NCBI GenBank assembly: GCA_028224375.1
Contig: JAOIVW010000008.1
Span: 57,388 to 121,387 of the forward strand
Direction of reading: 5' to 3'
DNA length: 64,000 nt
Source of the DNA: Hellea sp.
Lineage (GTDB): Bacteria > Pseudomonadota > Alphaproteobacteria > Caulobacterales > Maricaulaceae
Under the pieces are notes generated by a model. That model was not told the DNA's origin. It ran no database searches and worked only from the letters and a program-made list of their open reading frames with translations. How positions within the stretch are numbered: the stretch's first letter is position 1; each line of letters starts with the position of its first letter. Positions 34,125-42,648 of this stretch are shown piece after piece. Made by a program: the position numbers and the translations under genes.

Positions 34125-35368
34125 AATAATTCAAGTTGAACTGGAGGCGGGGTAAAGCGTGCGCGCAGATTTTCTTCATCCGTCAAATGTCCTGGCGTCC
34201 AATCTACTGTTTCTACAAATGGCAGGACTTTTTTCAGGGACTGTGTCAGCTTTGCCAGATCGTCTAATCTTAGCCGTGTTTGTCGCCGCGCTGATAAGAT
34301 GCGCTTGACGCCGATAGCGCCCAAACCCGGCACGCGCATTAAAACTTCCTTGCGGGCTGTATTAATATCAACGGGAAACCATTCGCGATGCTTGAGTGCC
34401 CAAGCCAATTTAGGATCAATCTCCAAATCCAGCATACCGTCTGTAGCAGAAGACATAATCTCGCTTGTTTCAAAGCCGTAAAAGCGAAAGAGCCAGTCGG
34501 CTTGATAAAGACGGTGCTCGCGCATGAGCGGCGGAGCGATAAGGGGCAAATCAGCAGAGGCATCGGGAATAGGACTGAACGCCGAATAATAAACGCGGCG
34601 CATTTTATAGCCTGAATACAGCGTTTCAGAGGTCTTGATAATATCCGCATCCGTGGATTTATCTGCCCCGACAATCATTTGTGTTGATTGACCTGCGGGC
34701 GCAAAACGAGGCGCGTTGTTTGAAGGTTTTGCCGTTTTAGATTTGTCAGCGTCCTTTCTCGCGTCAATTCTATATTTAACATCCGCCATGGTTTTGCGAA
34801 TGGTGCGCCCACTTTTTTCCGGCGCGAAATTTGCCAGCCCCGTTTCTGTAGGCAGCTCAATATTGACAGAGAGGCGGTCTGCATAAAGTCCCGCTTGCTC
34901 AATCAGAAGGGGATCAGCTTCGGCAATGGTTTTCAAATGGATGTAACCGCGAAAGCCGTGGTCCTCTCTTAAGGATCGCGCGACCTCGACCATTTGCTCC
35001 ATGGTGTAATCAGGCGAGCGAATAATTCCCGAGGATAAAAACAGCCCTTCAATATAATTTCGTTTATAAAAATCGAGCGTAAGTTCGATAAGCTCTTGAG
35101 GCGTGAACCTTGCGCGCTTCACATTGGAACTGGAGCGGTTAATGCAAAAGCGGCAATCAAAAATACAAAAATTGGTCAGCAGAACTTTCAATAACGAGAT
35201 GCAGCGCCCATCAGGTGCATAAGCATGACAGATGCCCATGCCCTCGGTTGAACCTAACCCTGAGGTGCCAAGTGAGTTACGGTTTGTCGTACCGGATGAG
35301 GCGCAGGACGCATCATATTTCGCGGCATCGGACAGGATTGCAAGCTTATCAATGAGTGTAGTCGCCAT
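34121..35368 (-). CDS. Putative DNA modification/repair radical SAM protein
   Basis: 415 residues. The radical SAM cluster motif is NFCIFDCRFCINR (CxxxCxxC). The N-terminal KYDASCASSGT and the later RVPGLGAIGVKRILSARR, a helix-hairpin-helix DNA-binding element near the C-terminus, are typical of the family that pairs with DUF4130/UdgX genes. The reaction is unknown, and DNA base repair has been suggested from gene context only. The ATG at 35368 is 15 bases from the LexA-type box, so damage induction is likely. Confidence 0.9.
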   Translation of the reverse strand: MATTLIDKLAILSDAAKYDASCASSGTTNRNSLGTSGLGSTEGMGICHAYAPDGRCISLLKVLLTNFCIFDCRFCINRSSSNVKRARFTPQELIELTLDFYKRNYIEGLFLSSGIIRSPDYTMEQMVEVARSLREDHGFRGYIHLKTIAEADPLLIEQAGLYADRLSVNIELPTETGLANFAPEKSGRTIRKTMADVKYRIDARKDADKSKTAKPSNNAPRFAPAGQSTQMIVGADKSTDADIIKTSETLYSGYKMRRVYYSAFSPIPDASADLPLIAPPLMREHRLYQADWLFRFYGFETSEIMSSATDGMLDLEIDPKLAWALKHREWFPVDINTARKEVLMRVPGLGAIGVKRILSARRQTRLRLDDLAKLTQSLKKVLPFVETVDWTPGHLTDEENLRARFTPPPVQLELL

Positions 35369-35382
35369 AGGTTTATCATCTA

Positions 35383-35397
35383 GAACAAAGATAGAAC
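35383..35397 (-). promoter_or_regulatory. LexA (SOS) box of the alphaproteobacterial type
   Basis: On the plus strand GAAC at 35383-35386, seven bases, GAAC at 35394-35397. On the coding strand this reads GTTC-N7-GTTC, the direct-repeat LexA site of alphaproteobacteria, 15 bases before the radical SAM start codon. Confidence 0.75.
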
Positions 35398-35491
35398 ATA
35401 TAACTCAATTACAATGATTATTTCAAGTAAAATCGCGTGGGCGTGGCATGTTTACACAGTGAATATATGATTGGTTGATAGGTCCAACACC

Positions 35492-36223
35492 TTAGTAATT
35501 CAAAGACGCTTTAATGGGTCTATGGTCTGAATGGCGCACATCTACGGCACCTGTATCATGTGCCATAAAGTGAGACGAAACTAGCATATGATCGAAATCT
35601 TTGCGCGGTTTCCAACTGGGATAGGTTTTATCTTTGGGCGTCATAAGCGATGTCATGCCTAAAGCCGCTGCCAAGGCGGTTATAGGTCTCGATGTTGCGG
35701 TACAATTAAAGTCACCTGCGATAATTAACGGCACATCGGACGGCACCTCTCTAGCAAGATACTCTATCTGTGTCATCTGGTCTGCTTCGCCCAAGCTAAG
35801 GTGAACGTTTAAAACGTAGACAGGTTTTGGCGCGTCTATTCTGGAAATCACCGCGCCGCGGCCCATGCGTTTTCCAGGTAGTTTGAGGTCGCGAATATTG
35901 GACTGGGGATGCTTTGATAAAATGGCATTTCCGTGCCGCGAAATATTTCCAATGATACGGTTTTCCTGCATCGACATATGCGTAAAATCAGACAGTCCTA
36001 AAAGGTAATCGACCTGACATTTAAAACCTGATCTACGCCCGCCTAAATCAACTTCTTGAAGACAGGCGATATCGTAATCAGATATGAATTTGGCAATGTC
36101 AGTCAGCGTCTTTGTTTTCACTTTTGAATTGAAAACCTGTCTGTTAATCCGCGTTACATATTGGCGATATGCCTTTGTCCCAATCGCGGCTTGGATATTG
36201 TAGCTGAGTATTTTTAACGGCAT
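35492..36223 (-). CDS. Endonuclease/exonuclease/phosphatase family protein
   Basis: 243 residues. The EEP fold motifs are in order: SYNIQ (metal Asn), CLQEVDLGGRR (metal Glu), VLNVHLSLG, IAGDFNCTA and SDHRPIKASL at the C-terminus (catalytic Asp-His pair). There is no signal peptide, so it is intracellular. Substrate (nucleic acid, lipid headgroup or inositol phosphate type) cannot be read. Members next to cardiolipin synthase genes are common (YbhP-YbhO in E. coli), and here the divergent neighbour is exactly such an enzyme. Start ATG 36223 lies 10 bases after an EcfG -10 element, giving a very short leader. Confidence 0.86.
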   Translation of the reverse strand: MPLKILSYNIQAAIGTKAYRQYVTRINRQVFNSKVKTKTLTDIAKFISDYDIACLQEVDLGGRRSGFKCQVDYLLGLSDFTHMSMQENRIIGNISRHGNAILSKHPQSNIRDLKLPGKRMGRGAVISRIDAPKPVYVLNVHLSLGEADQMTQIEYLAREVPSDVPLIIAGDFNCTATSRPITALAAALGMTSLMTPKDKTYPSWKPRKDFDHMLVSSHFMAHDTGAVDVRHSDHRPIKASLNY

Positions 36224-36232
36224 TACATGTCC

Positions 36233-36257
36233 AACGGAGAGGGGAACGATTTGTTCC
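36233..36257 (-). promoter_or_regulatory. EcfG-type promoter facing the EEP gene
   Basis: On the minus strand GGAAC (36257-36253), 16 bases, CGTT (36236-36233). It overlaps the opposite promoter at 36243-36267. The -10 element ends 10 bases before the ATG, so the mRNA would be nearly leaderless. Confidence 0.7.
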
Positions 36258-36267
36258 CATACACGTT
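36243..36267 (+). promoter_or_regulatory. EcfG-type promoter of the cardiolipin synthase gene
   Basis: GGAAC at 36243-36247, 16 bases, CGTT at 36264-36267, 21 bases before ATG 36289. Exact match, interleaved with the minus-strand promoter at 36233-36257. Confidence 0.8.
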
Positions 36268-36288
36268 TAACTCTGTGAGGGAAAATAA

Positions 36289-37746
36289 ATGACCAGCATA
36301 CCTTTTACAGTTCTGCTTCACGTTTTGGCGGTGTTGTTTTTAGGTTTTAGAATTTTATATCGGCGGTTGGCCGTAAATACGACTCTCGCATGGCTTATTA
36401 TTATCGCAGCCCTCCCAATTGGCGGCATTGTTTTTTACTTCTTATTTGGCGACCATCGCCTTGGCCGGAAGCGTTTAAAGCTCGGCGAACGTATCCGTAA
36501 TTACTATCAAAATGCTTACGACATCTCGGCCTGTGATATTACACATGGCCAGATGACCGTCTCTCCGTTTTTCGAGGACCTCTCTAGAGTCGTTGCTCAT
36601 GAGACAGGATTTCATCCCACTATGGGAAATAAAATACGTCTCTTTGATGAGGCGGGGCATGTCTTTACCTCTCTTATAGCGGACATTGATAAGGCGCAGC
36701 AGAGCTGCTTTCTTGAGTTTTACATCGTCGAAGCCAAAGGCCGCGTTGTTCAGGTTTTGGAAGCTTTGGAGCGCGCAGCAAAGCGTGGCGTGCAATGCCG
36801 CTTTCTCGCAGATGATGTTGGCAGCCGTATCTTTCTCAAAAGCCAGTGGCGAAAGCGTTTGGAGGAGGCTGGCGTAGAGGTGGTGCGCTCTTTGGAAGTG
36901 GGCATTATTAAATCCTTATCCAAGCGGACAGATTTAAGAAACCACCGTAAACTCGTCATTATTGATCTCTCAATTGGTTATATTGGGAGCAGTAATTTAG
37001 TTGATCCCGTCGAGTTTAAAAAAGAGGCAGATGTCGGGCAGTGGGTTGACATTATGGCGCGGCTTGAAGGCCATATTGTCTCGTCTCTGGCCGTTGTTTT
37101 TAATACTGATTTTATATTCGATAAGGTGGGCGGAGATTACTCTCAAGAGACCCTGCAAAAATTTCCCAGCGAAACGCCGTCAAAAGAGTTTGAGCGGGAC
37201 GCTGTGTTGCAGCTTATACCGTCCGGACCTGAGATGCGCACCAGTCCAATTTACGAAGTTGTTGTGGCCGCACTGTTTGGAGCCCGCAAATCCATCACAG
37301 TGGTGACGCCTTATTTTGTGCCTGATGAAGCCTTAGTTTTGGCGCTCACCAATGCAGCACGGCGCGGCATTAACGTGATGCTCGTGCTTCCGAAACGCAT
37401 AGACTCGATCATGGCACGCCATGCCAGCGAAGCGGTCTATGATGAATTACTGGAAGCTGGTGTTATTATAACGCGCTATCAGAGCGGCTTGCTCCACACA
37501 AAAGCCATTCTTATCGATGAAGATGTGTCCTTTATCGGCACCGTTAATATGGATATGCGCAGTTTCTATTTAAATCTCGAAGTCACATTAGCAATTTACG
37601 ATAAAGCTTTTAACTTACGTCTGCGGGATACCGTTAATCATTACGTCGCTAGAGCGGAGCCTCTTGAGCTTGAGCGGTGGAAAGCCCGGTCAAAACTTAA
37701 ACGCTTTAAAGAGAATGTCCTCAGACTGGCTGCCCCGCTCTTGTAA
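36289..37746 (+). CDS. cls: Cardiolipin synthase (phospholipase D family)
   Basis: 485 residues. Two N-terminal helices (about 5-22 and 32-52; PLDc_N) anchor it in the membrane. Two HKD motifs follow: NHRKLVIIDLSIGYIGSSNL at about 220 and LHTKAILIDEDVSFIGTVNM at about 404, the full pair needed for catalysis. It condenses two phosphatidylglycerol molecules into cardiolipin and glycerol, or uses other donors. Normal length for ClsA-type enzymes. An exact EcfG promoter sits just upstream, and the divergent EEP gene shares the control region. Confidence 0.92.
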   Translation: MTSIPFTVLLHVLAVLFLGFRILYRRLAVNTTLAWLIIIAALPIGGIVFYFLFGDHRLGRKRLKLGERIRNYYQNAYDISACDITHGQMTVSPFFEDLSRVVAHETGFHPTMGNKIRLFDEAGHVFTSLIADIDKAQQSCFLEFYIVEAKGRVVQVLEALERAAKRGVQCRFLADDVGSRIFLKSQWRKRLEEAGVEVVRSLEVGIIKSLSKRTDLRNHRKLVIIDLSIGYIGSSNLVDPVEFKKEADVGQWVDIMARLEGHIVSSLAVVFNTDFIFDKVGGDYSQETLQKFPSETPSKEFERDAVLQLIPSGPEMRTSPIYEVVVAALFGARKSITVVTPYFVPDEALVLALTNAARRGINVMLVLPKRIDSIMARHASEAVYDELLEAGVIITRYQSGLLHTKAILIDEDVSFIGTVNMDMRSFYLNLEVTLAIYDKAFNLRLRDTVNHYVARAEPLELERWKARSKLKRFKENVLRLAAPLL

Positions 37747-37762
37747 CAAGGCGGCCCAAATA

Positions 37763-37787
37763 TGAACTATTTGCCCCTTGGCGCGTT
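37763..37787 (+). promoter_or_regulatory. Possible EcfG-type promoter (one mismatch) before the AsmA-like gene
   Basis: TGAAC at 37763-37767, 16 bases, CGTT at 37784-37787, 65 bases before the start region of the next gene. The first -35 base deviates from GGAAC, so this is tentative. Confidence 0.35.
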
Positions 37788-37851
37788 AAAACCTATACAC
37801 AATTAATTGCTCTGCTCAAATTATTGTTTTGTGGAGCTATAAAAGGGTCAA

Positions 37852-39663
37852 GTGAACATGAAAAAAAGAAAATTAGCCCTCTATGGCGCGGCGGGTTTAG
37901 CCGTGATTATTTTGTTGCCTATGCTGGCATTGACCATCCCGAAAATAGCGACGCCGCTGGCTAATAATATTCTGGACGGACGGGCACCTGAAGGCAGTAA
38001 AGTCGAAAAAGCTTATTTGAACTTTCCGAAGCTATTCACGCTGACAATTGAAGGTTTGGACGCCCCCAATCTGGCGAATGTTCAGAGAGCCGATTTTACG
38101 TATAATCCCTTTGGTTTTGTTCCTGGCGTGACATGGCTGCCGAAAGTCGTCTCGGATGGAGGCAATATTACGGTGCCTGAACTTGACCCGGACGCGCCGC
38201 CCCTCGCGATAAATCTGAAGAAGACCGTCAATAAAGTCGCCATCACCAATTATAACGTTCAGCTCGACGCTGCCCGTCCCGAAACTAAAATGACAATAAC
38301 GGAAGCCATTGGCAGCGTTCACACCGGCAGTGTCAAGGTCATAGCGGAAGGCAATGGCGCGCAGATAACTGTCAATGGATCGAAAGATGCGTCTGATAAT
38401 TTCGCCCTTGGCGGCGAGCTTGTCATGACGGGCGATAGTGTAAAAGATGTTGCCGCTCTGGCAGGTTTTGTCGGTCCTGACACGCCGCCATTCTCGATCA
38501 GAACGAACTATCTCGTCACCCGCGAAAGTGCTGAACTGGACATCTTAGACGGCACGATTGGCGATAGCGACATTGCAGGGACATTAAACATTAGCTTAAC
38601 AGATCCGGTGCCAATGATTATTGCCGACCTTCGATCTGAAAAACTGGACTTGGACGATTTGGGTATTGTCTTTGGTTTGCCAACGGGAACAGCCGAAGGC
38701 GAAACCGCCAGTGCCGAACAAAAGGCCGCCAAAGCTGCCTTCGATGCGAGTGACAGATTTATCCCAAATGCCGAAATCGATTTGACCCGTTTGGACGCGG
38801 TGAATGCGCAAATCAGCTATAAGGCTGGCAGCGTGCAAGCCGGCGCGCTCGCAATACAAACCTTGGAGTATAACGTAAATATAGATGGCCGAGTTGTGAC
38901 GGCCAAGGATGTGCGCGCGACATTCCCGCAAGGCGATATCCTAGCCTATGTCACCCTCGATGCCAGCCAGACTCCCGCTTCCACGGACGTAAAGGGCGAG
39001 GTTACGAATTTGAGCATGGCAGGCCTTAACGCAGATGCTTTTGCCAAAGGCTCGCTTGAAGGTGAGTTTAATTTCAACACCCGCGGCAACAACTTTCGCG
39101 CGGCTGCGGCCTCGGCAACGGGCAATATTTCGATCTGGTCAAAAGATATGGAATTGGTGGAAATCGGATCAGAGTTGGCAGGTTTAGATTTAGGTGAATC
39201 GCTCTTGCTTTTGCTGGAAGACGAGAGCGAAACCGACTTTATCCCTGTACGCTGCGCGGCCATCTCTCTGAGAGCGGATAACGGACAGCTAGATTTCTCT
39301 CCGGCTGTGATTGACACGGAGGATAGCGTCATCGCGTTAGTTGGCGGAATAAACCTCGCGGATGAGACGATGAAAATTGATGTCGAAACGGACGCGAAAG
39401 ATGCCTCATTCGGTACATTGCTGGGCAACGTATCACTTGGCGGAACGCTGAAGAATCCGGACATCAACATCATTGACGAGGAAACCATCTTGCAGGTTGG
39501 AATTGCGACGGTCTTAGGTGTCTTCGCTGGGCCTCTTGCCGCTTTGCCGTTTATAGAACCCGGCGACGGGGACGACGTGCCGTGCGGAAGCTTGCTTGCG
39601 CGCGCTCAAGTGGCCGCAGATACGCAGGCGGAGACAACAGTTCCTAAGGTTGTTGATCCGTAG
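37852..39663 (+). CDS. AsmA-like envelope protein
   Basis: 603 residues from the GTG at 37852 (AAGGG four bases upstream) or ATG 37858. One N-terminal transmembrane helix (about 10-30) is followed by a long periplasmic beta-rich domain. GTLNISLTDPVPMIIADLRSEKLDLDDLG and LEGEFNFNTRGNNFRAAAASATGNISI resemble the repetitive strands of AsmA/TamB-type proteins, which bridge the envelope and move phospholipids. The family match is by pattern, so function is inferred. The C-terminus has SLGGTLKNPDINI and two Cys that might form a disulfide. Confidence 0.75.
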   Translation: MNMKKRKLALYGAAGLAVIILLPMLALTIPKIATPLANNILDGRAPEGSKVEKAYLNFPKLFTLTIEGLDAPNLANVQRADFTYNPFGFVPGVTWLPKVVSDGGNITVPELDPDAPPLAINLKKTVNKVAITNYNVQLDAARPETKMTITEAIGSVHTGSVKVIAEGNGAQITVNGSKDASDNFALGGELVMTGDSVKDVAALAGFVGPDTPPFSIRTNYLVTRESAELDILDGTIGDSDIAGTLNISLTDPVPMIIADLRSEKLDLDDLGIVFGLPTGTAEGETASAEQKAAKAAFDASDRFIPNAEIDLTRLDAVNAQISYKAGSVQAGALAIQTLEYNVNIDGRVVTAKDVRATFPQGDILAYVTLDASQTPASTDVKGEVTNLSMAGLNADAFAKGSLEGEFNFNTRGNNFRAAAASATGNISIWSKDMELVEIGSELAGLDLGESLLLLLEDESETDFIPVRCAAISLRADNGQLDFSPAVIDTEDSVIALVGGINLADETMKIDVETDAKDASFGTLLGNVSLGGTLKNPDINIIDEETILQVGIATVLGVFAGPLAALPFIEPGDGDDVPCGSLLARAQVAADTQAETTVPKVVDP

Positions 39664-39678
39664 GTCTATCCGCGCGGT

Positions 39679-42255
39679 TTAAGCTCTACCCGATTTCATC
39701 TGAGCTAGGGCATTTGCCACTGATGAGCGCTCATAAGGTTTTTGCACAACAGCTACACCCTCAAACTGCTTAGTGAGTTTATAGGCGTCGCCATACCCTG
39801 TGGCGAAAGCAAAAGGCGTGCCTTTTTCTAAAAGGGCAGCCGCAACTTGCTCGCTTGTTTCGACGCCGAGATTTACGTCCAGCAAAGCGAATGCGAATGA
39901 TGTTTCGCCGATAGCAGTGAGGGCCGAGCTGACATCCGGCGCGACTGTGACTGTCGTTGCGCCTAGTTCTTTCATGATGTCTTCCGCGTCCATCGCGATA
40001 ATGATGTTATCTTCGACCACAAGCACATCGCCCGTAAGTGTCTCCTCAACCAAATCGCGTGTCTTAAGTATCGGCATTTTGTCCTCAGCTTTCTGAAATT
40101 TAGGTACGAAAGAAGCTGGAATGACAAAATCAGCCTCTAGTCCTGCGCGCTTATAGGAGATATTTGCCTCCCCTTTTAATTCGAAGGGTATGGACCGTTC
40201 GATAATCGTTGTTCCAAAGCCCTTGCGCGTTGGGATTGTCTTTATTTGAGGGCCGCCGGACTCCCGCCAATTAATAACGAGGGCGCCGCCCCTAAGCCTG
40301 ACCAACCCAACTTCCACATGTCCTTTTGGACCGCTTAGCGCTCCGTATTTCATGGAATTAGTCATCAATTCATGAATGACAAGCGAGACTGTTGTGAAGG
40401 CGGGCGGCGTCAAAAGCGCGTCAGGCCCATGGATGTTTAAGCGCGAGACTTTGTCGTCAAGATAGGCAGCGGCTTCGGTCAATATCATGTCTTGAATTGA
40501 GGCCGGGCTCCAATTTTCTTGAGTAATTTGATCATGTGCCCGCGCGAGAGCATGAACCCTTCCGCCGACAATCTGCGTAAATTCTGCAATGGTTTTTGCA
40601 TCACCGCTACTTTGATTGATGAGGCCTTTAATCAAGTTCAGAATATTCCGCACGCGGTGATTAAGCTCCGCGATGAGTATTTCTTGGCTTTCTTGGGCTT
40701 TTGCGCGATCCAGAAGCGAGGCATCAGATATGCGCAGGACGACTTCCAGCAAGGTAATTCGCAAGGCATCGGCGATACGGTGCTCAGCATCCGTCCACGG
40801 CTCACTGTGGTTGCGAACAACTTGCTTCCACTTTTCAAAACTCTTACGGGGAGAAATCTCTTTGCCAAACTTCCCGCTAGTGACAGGTTTTTCAGGATTA
40901 CCCGCCCAGTTGACAGTACTCTGAAGTTCGCGCCGACACAGTACGATATAATCACGCGGTGAGCGCGAGACAGGAACCGCCAGAATACCCGCAGTCTTAT
41001 CAGCAAAATTTTCCGCTGGAGGATAAACCGCCGCAATATTTCTGTTCGTGTAAATGCTGCTGGGGGCTGTAGTGTTTAAGAATTTGGCCAGGCCAATAAA
41101 ATCTTCACGTGTTGGCGTGTCGCCTATAGATGTGAATTTACCGTCAATCCAGCCCATCGCCCCATCATAGGGGATAACAGTCGAAATGCCTGCGAAGACT
41201 GTTTCTAAATTATCCGCTATCGTATCGCCTTCAGATAGCTGCGCCATTAGGGTGTTATGCAGCTCTCGGGCGCGGCTCAAGTCTGCCCGTTCTTCATCAC
41301 TTTCGCGTTGATCCAAAAGAAACGCAAAAAGCTGACCAAATAATTCAGCCGCAGATCTGACGGTATAAGGCAGACCTTTAGGGGCGGCATTATGGCAGGC
41401 AAAAAGACCCCATAATTTACCCCTGTTAAGAATCGAAATGGACATGGACGCGCCCACGCCCATGTTTTTAAGATATTCTAAGTGTATCGGCGACACAGCC
41501 CGAATGGAGCTCATGGATAAATCAAGCGGAAGGCCCTCCGGGTTTTTAGCCGGAATAATGTCAACGCCGTGATCTGTCGCGTCCGCTATAATTCTCAGAA
41601 GATTACGTGTGTAGAGCGCGCGCGCCTGTTTAGGAATGTCTGAGGCTGGATATCTTAGGCCCATAAAGGATTCAGTCGAGCCGCGAACGGACTCGGACAC
41701 AACAGTGCCAGAGCCGTTTTCTTCAAATTTATAAACCATGACGCGGTCAAAGCCGATCAGCGCGCGGAGTTGCCGCGCAGCCGTATCACATAAGGCCTGC
41801 GTATTTTTAGCCGCTTCAATCCGCGCCATCATAGGTTTCACGTAAGCTGTGTAGTCACTATTTGCGACGGGGACATGCCTCTCAATTTCGATGATGATAG
41901 ATCGGCCTGAAAGGTGGATAGCCACATCAAATAATATACCCGAGACAGTGAGCGCTATTCCGAAAATACGCTCAACCGCATCATTTCCAACCAGCAATTG
42001 AAGTTTAGAGCGAATATCGTGAACCGCGTCAGGGGTTAAAATCTCGCCGACGGGCGAACCAATAATATTGGGAGCTTCGATCTCCAAAAATTCATTAATA
42101 TTAACAGAGGCATGGTTGACCAACCAATCAGGGGAGACCGCAAGAAGCGCGCCTGTGGATTGTACGCGTCCCAAAATATGAATAGGTTCGCGATCACAAT
42201 TTGTTAAATCGACATCATCCAGAGAAAGATCAAGATCAGAGTTTGCATCAGCCAT
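39679..42255 (-). CDS. bphP: Bacteriophytochrome hybrid HWE histidine kinase with C-terminal receiver
   Basis: 858 residues. PAS_2 comes first, with the biliverdin-linking Cys20 in LTNCDREPIHILGRVQ. The GAF domain shows RYPASDIPKQARALY and AVSPIHLEYLKNMGV, and the PHY domain has the tongue motif SPRKSFEKW. An HWE kinase core has ELNHRVRNILNLIKGLI, HELMTNSMKYGALS and INWRESGG. A receiver (about 735-858) with LLDVNLG and the FATGYG (FATGUY) motif ends the protein. It should sense red/far-red light through bound biliverdin; no heme oxygenase gene is in this window. The usual IQPHG segment is VQSTG here. Confidence 0.92.
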   Translation of the reverse strand: MADANSDLDLSLDDVDLTNCDREPIHILGRVQSTGALLAVSPDWLVNHASVNINEFLEIEAPNIIGSPVGEILTPDAVHDIRSKLQLLVGNDAVERIFGIALTVSGILFDVAIHLSGRSIIIEIERHVPVANSDYTAYVKPMMARIEAAKNTQALCDTAARQLRALIGFDRVMVYKFEENGSGTVVSESVRGSTESFMGLRYPASDIPKQARALYTRNLLRIIADATDHGVDIIPAKNPEGLPLDLSMSSIRAVSPIHLEYLKNMGVGASMSISILNRGKLWGLFACHNAAPKGLPYTVRSAAELFGQLFAFLLDQRESDEERADLSRARELHNTLMAQLSEGDTIADNLETVFAGISTVIPYDGAMGWIDGKFTSIGDTPTREDFIGLAKFLNTTAPSSIYTNRNIAAVYPPAENFADKTAGILAVPVSRSPRDYIVLCRRELQSTVNWAGNPEKPVTSGKFGKEISPRKSFEKWKQVVRNHSEPWTDAEHRIADALRITLLEVVLRISDASLLDRAKAQESQEILIAELNHRVRNILNLIKGLINQSSGDAKTIAEFTQIVGGRVHALARAHDQITQENWSPASIQDMILTEAAAYLDDKVSRLNIHGPDALLTPPAFTTVSLVIHELMTNSMKYGALSGPKGHVEVGLVRLRGGALVINWRESGGPQIKTIPTRKGFGTTIIERSIPFELKGEANISYKRAGLEADFVIPASFVPKFQKAEDKMPILKTRDLVEETLTGDVLVVEDNIIIAMDAEDIMKELGATTVTVAPDVSSALTAIGETSFAFALLDVNLGVETSEQVAAALLEKGTPFAFATGYGDAYKLTKQFEGVAVVQKPYERSSVANALAQMKSGRA

Positions 42256-42648
42256 ATTAGACGCACTCTCTTATATGGATGCCATTAGCACAGGACATAA
42301 TGCTTAAGTCTTTCAAACCACCGATGTCCAATGCGGCACACCCACTCTTAGGCTGCACTCTACCGCTAATTGCGGGTCCCGCGTTAACATAGATTAACTC
42401 AAGCTGAGGCCCGTTTGCGCTGTTGCCGCGAAGCAATTTATGACCAGAGCCTCTTTTTTGAAGATGTAAATCGCTTTGTCCCCCAAAGCGCGATTGACTA
42501 TTATCCACATTCTATTCCCATTATGCGATCTAAACGAAGGTTCTCTTTAAACGACAGCTATAAGTTTAGCTATATTCAAGGGCTTCTTAGTAATTACTAA
42601 AAGCTATCTATCTGAAAAGTCAATGAAATAGAGCGCCCGAACCGCATT
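42256..42648. other. 393-base gap with a 14-bp palindrome
   Basis: No convincing gene. The perfect palindrome TTAGTAATTACTAA lies at 42587-42600, flanked by GCTT and AAGC, so it can also fold as a hairpin. It is downstream of pdeM and about 330 bases upstream of the phytochrome start on the same strand. It could be an operator or mRNA end; no T run follows it on either strand. Confidence 0.45.

Noticed and set aside
35383..35397. Reading the GAAC-N7-GAAC pair as a second EcfG -35 array
   Set aside because: No CGTT at the required distance; the spacing of seven fits LexA instead.
42257..42508. 83-codon minus-strand frame just upstream of the phytochrome gene
   Set aside because: No homology pattern, unusual composition and no clear ribosome binding site; treated as intergenic.
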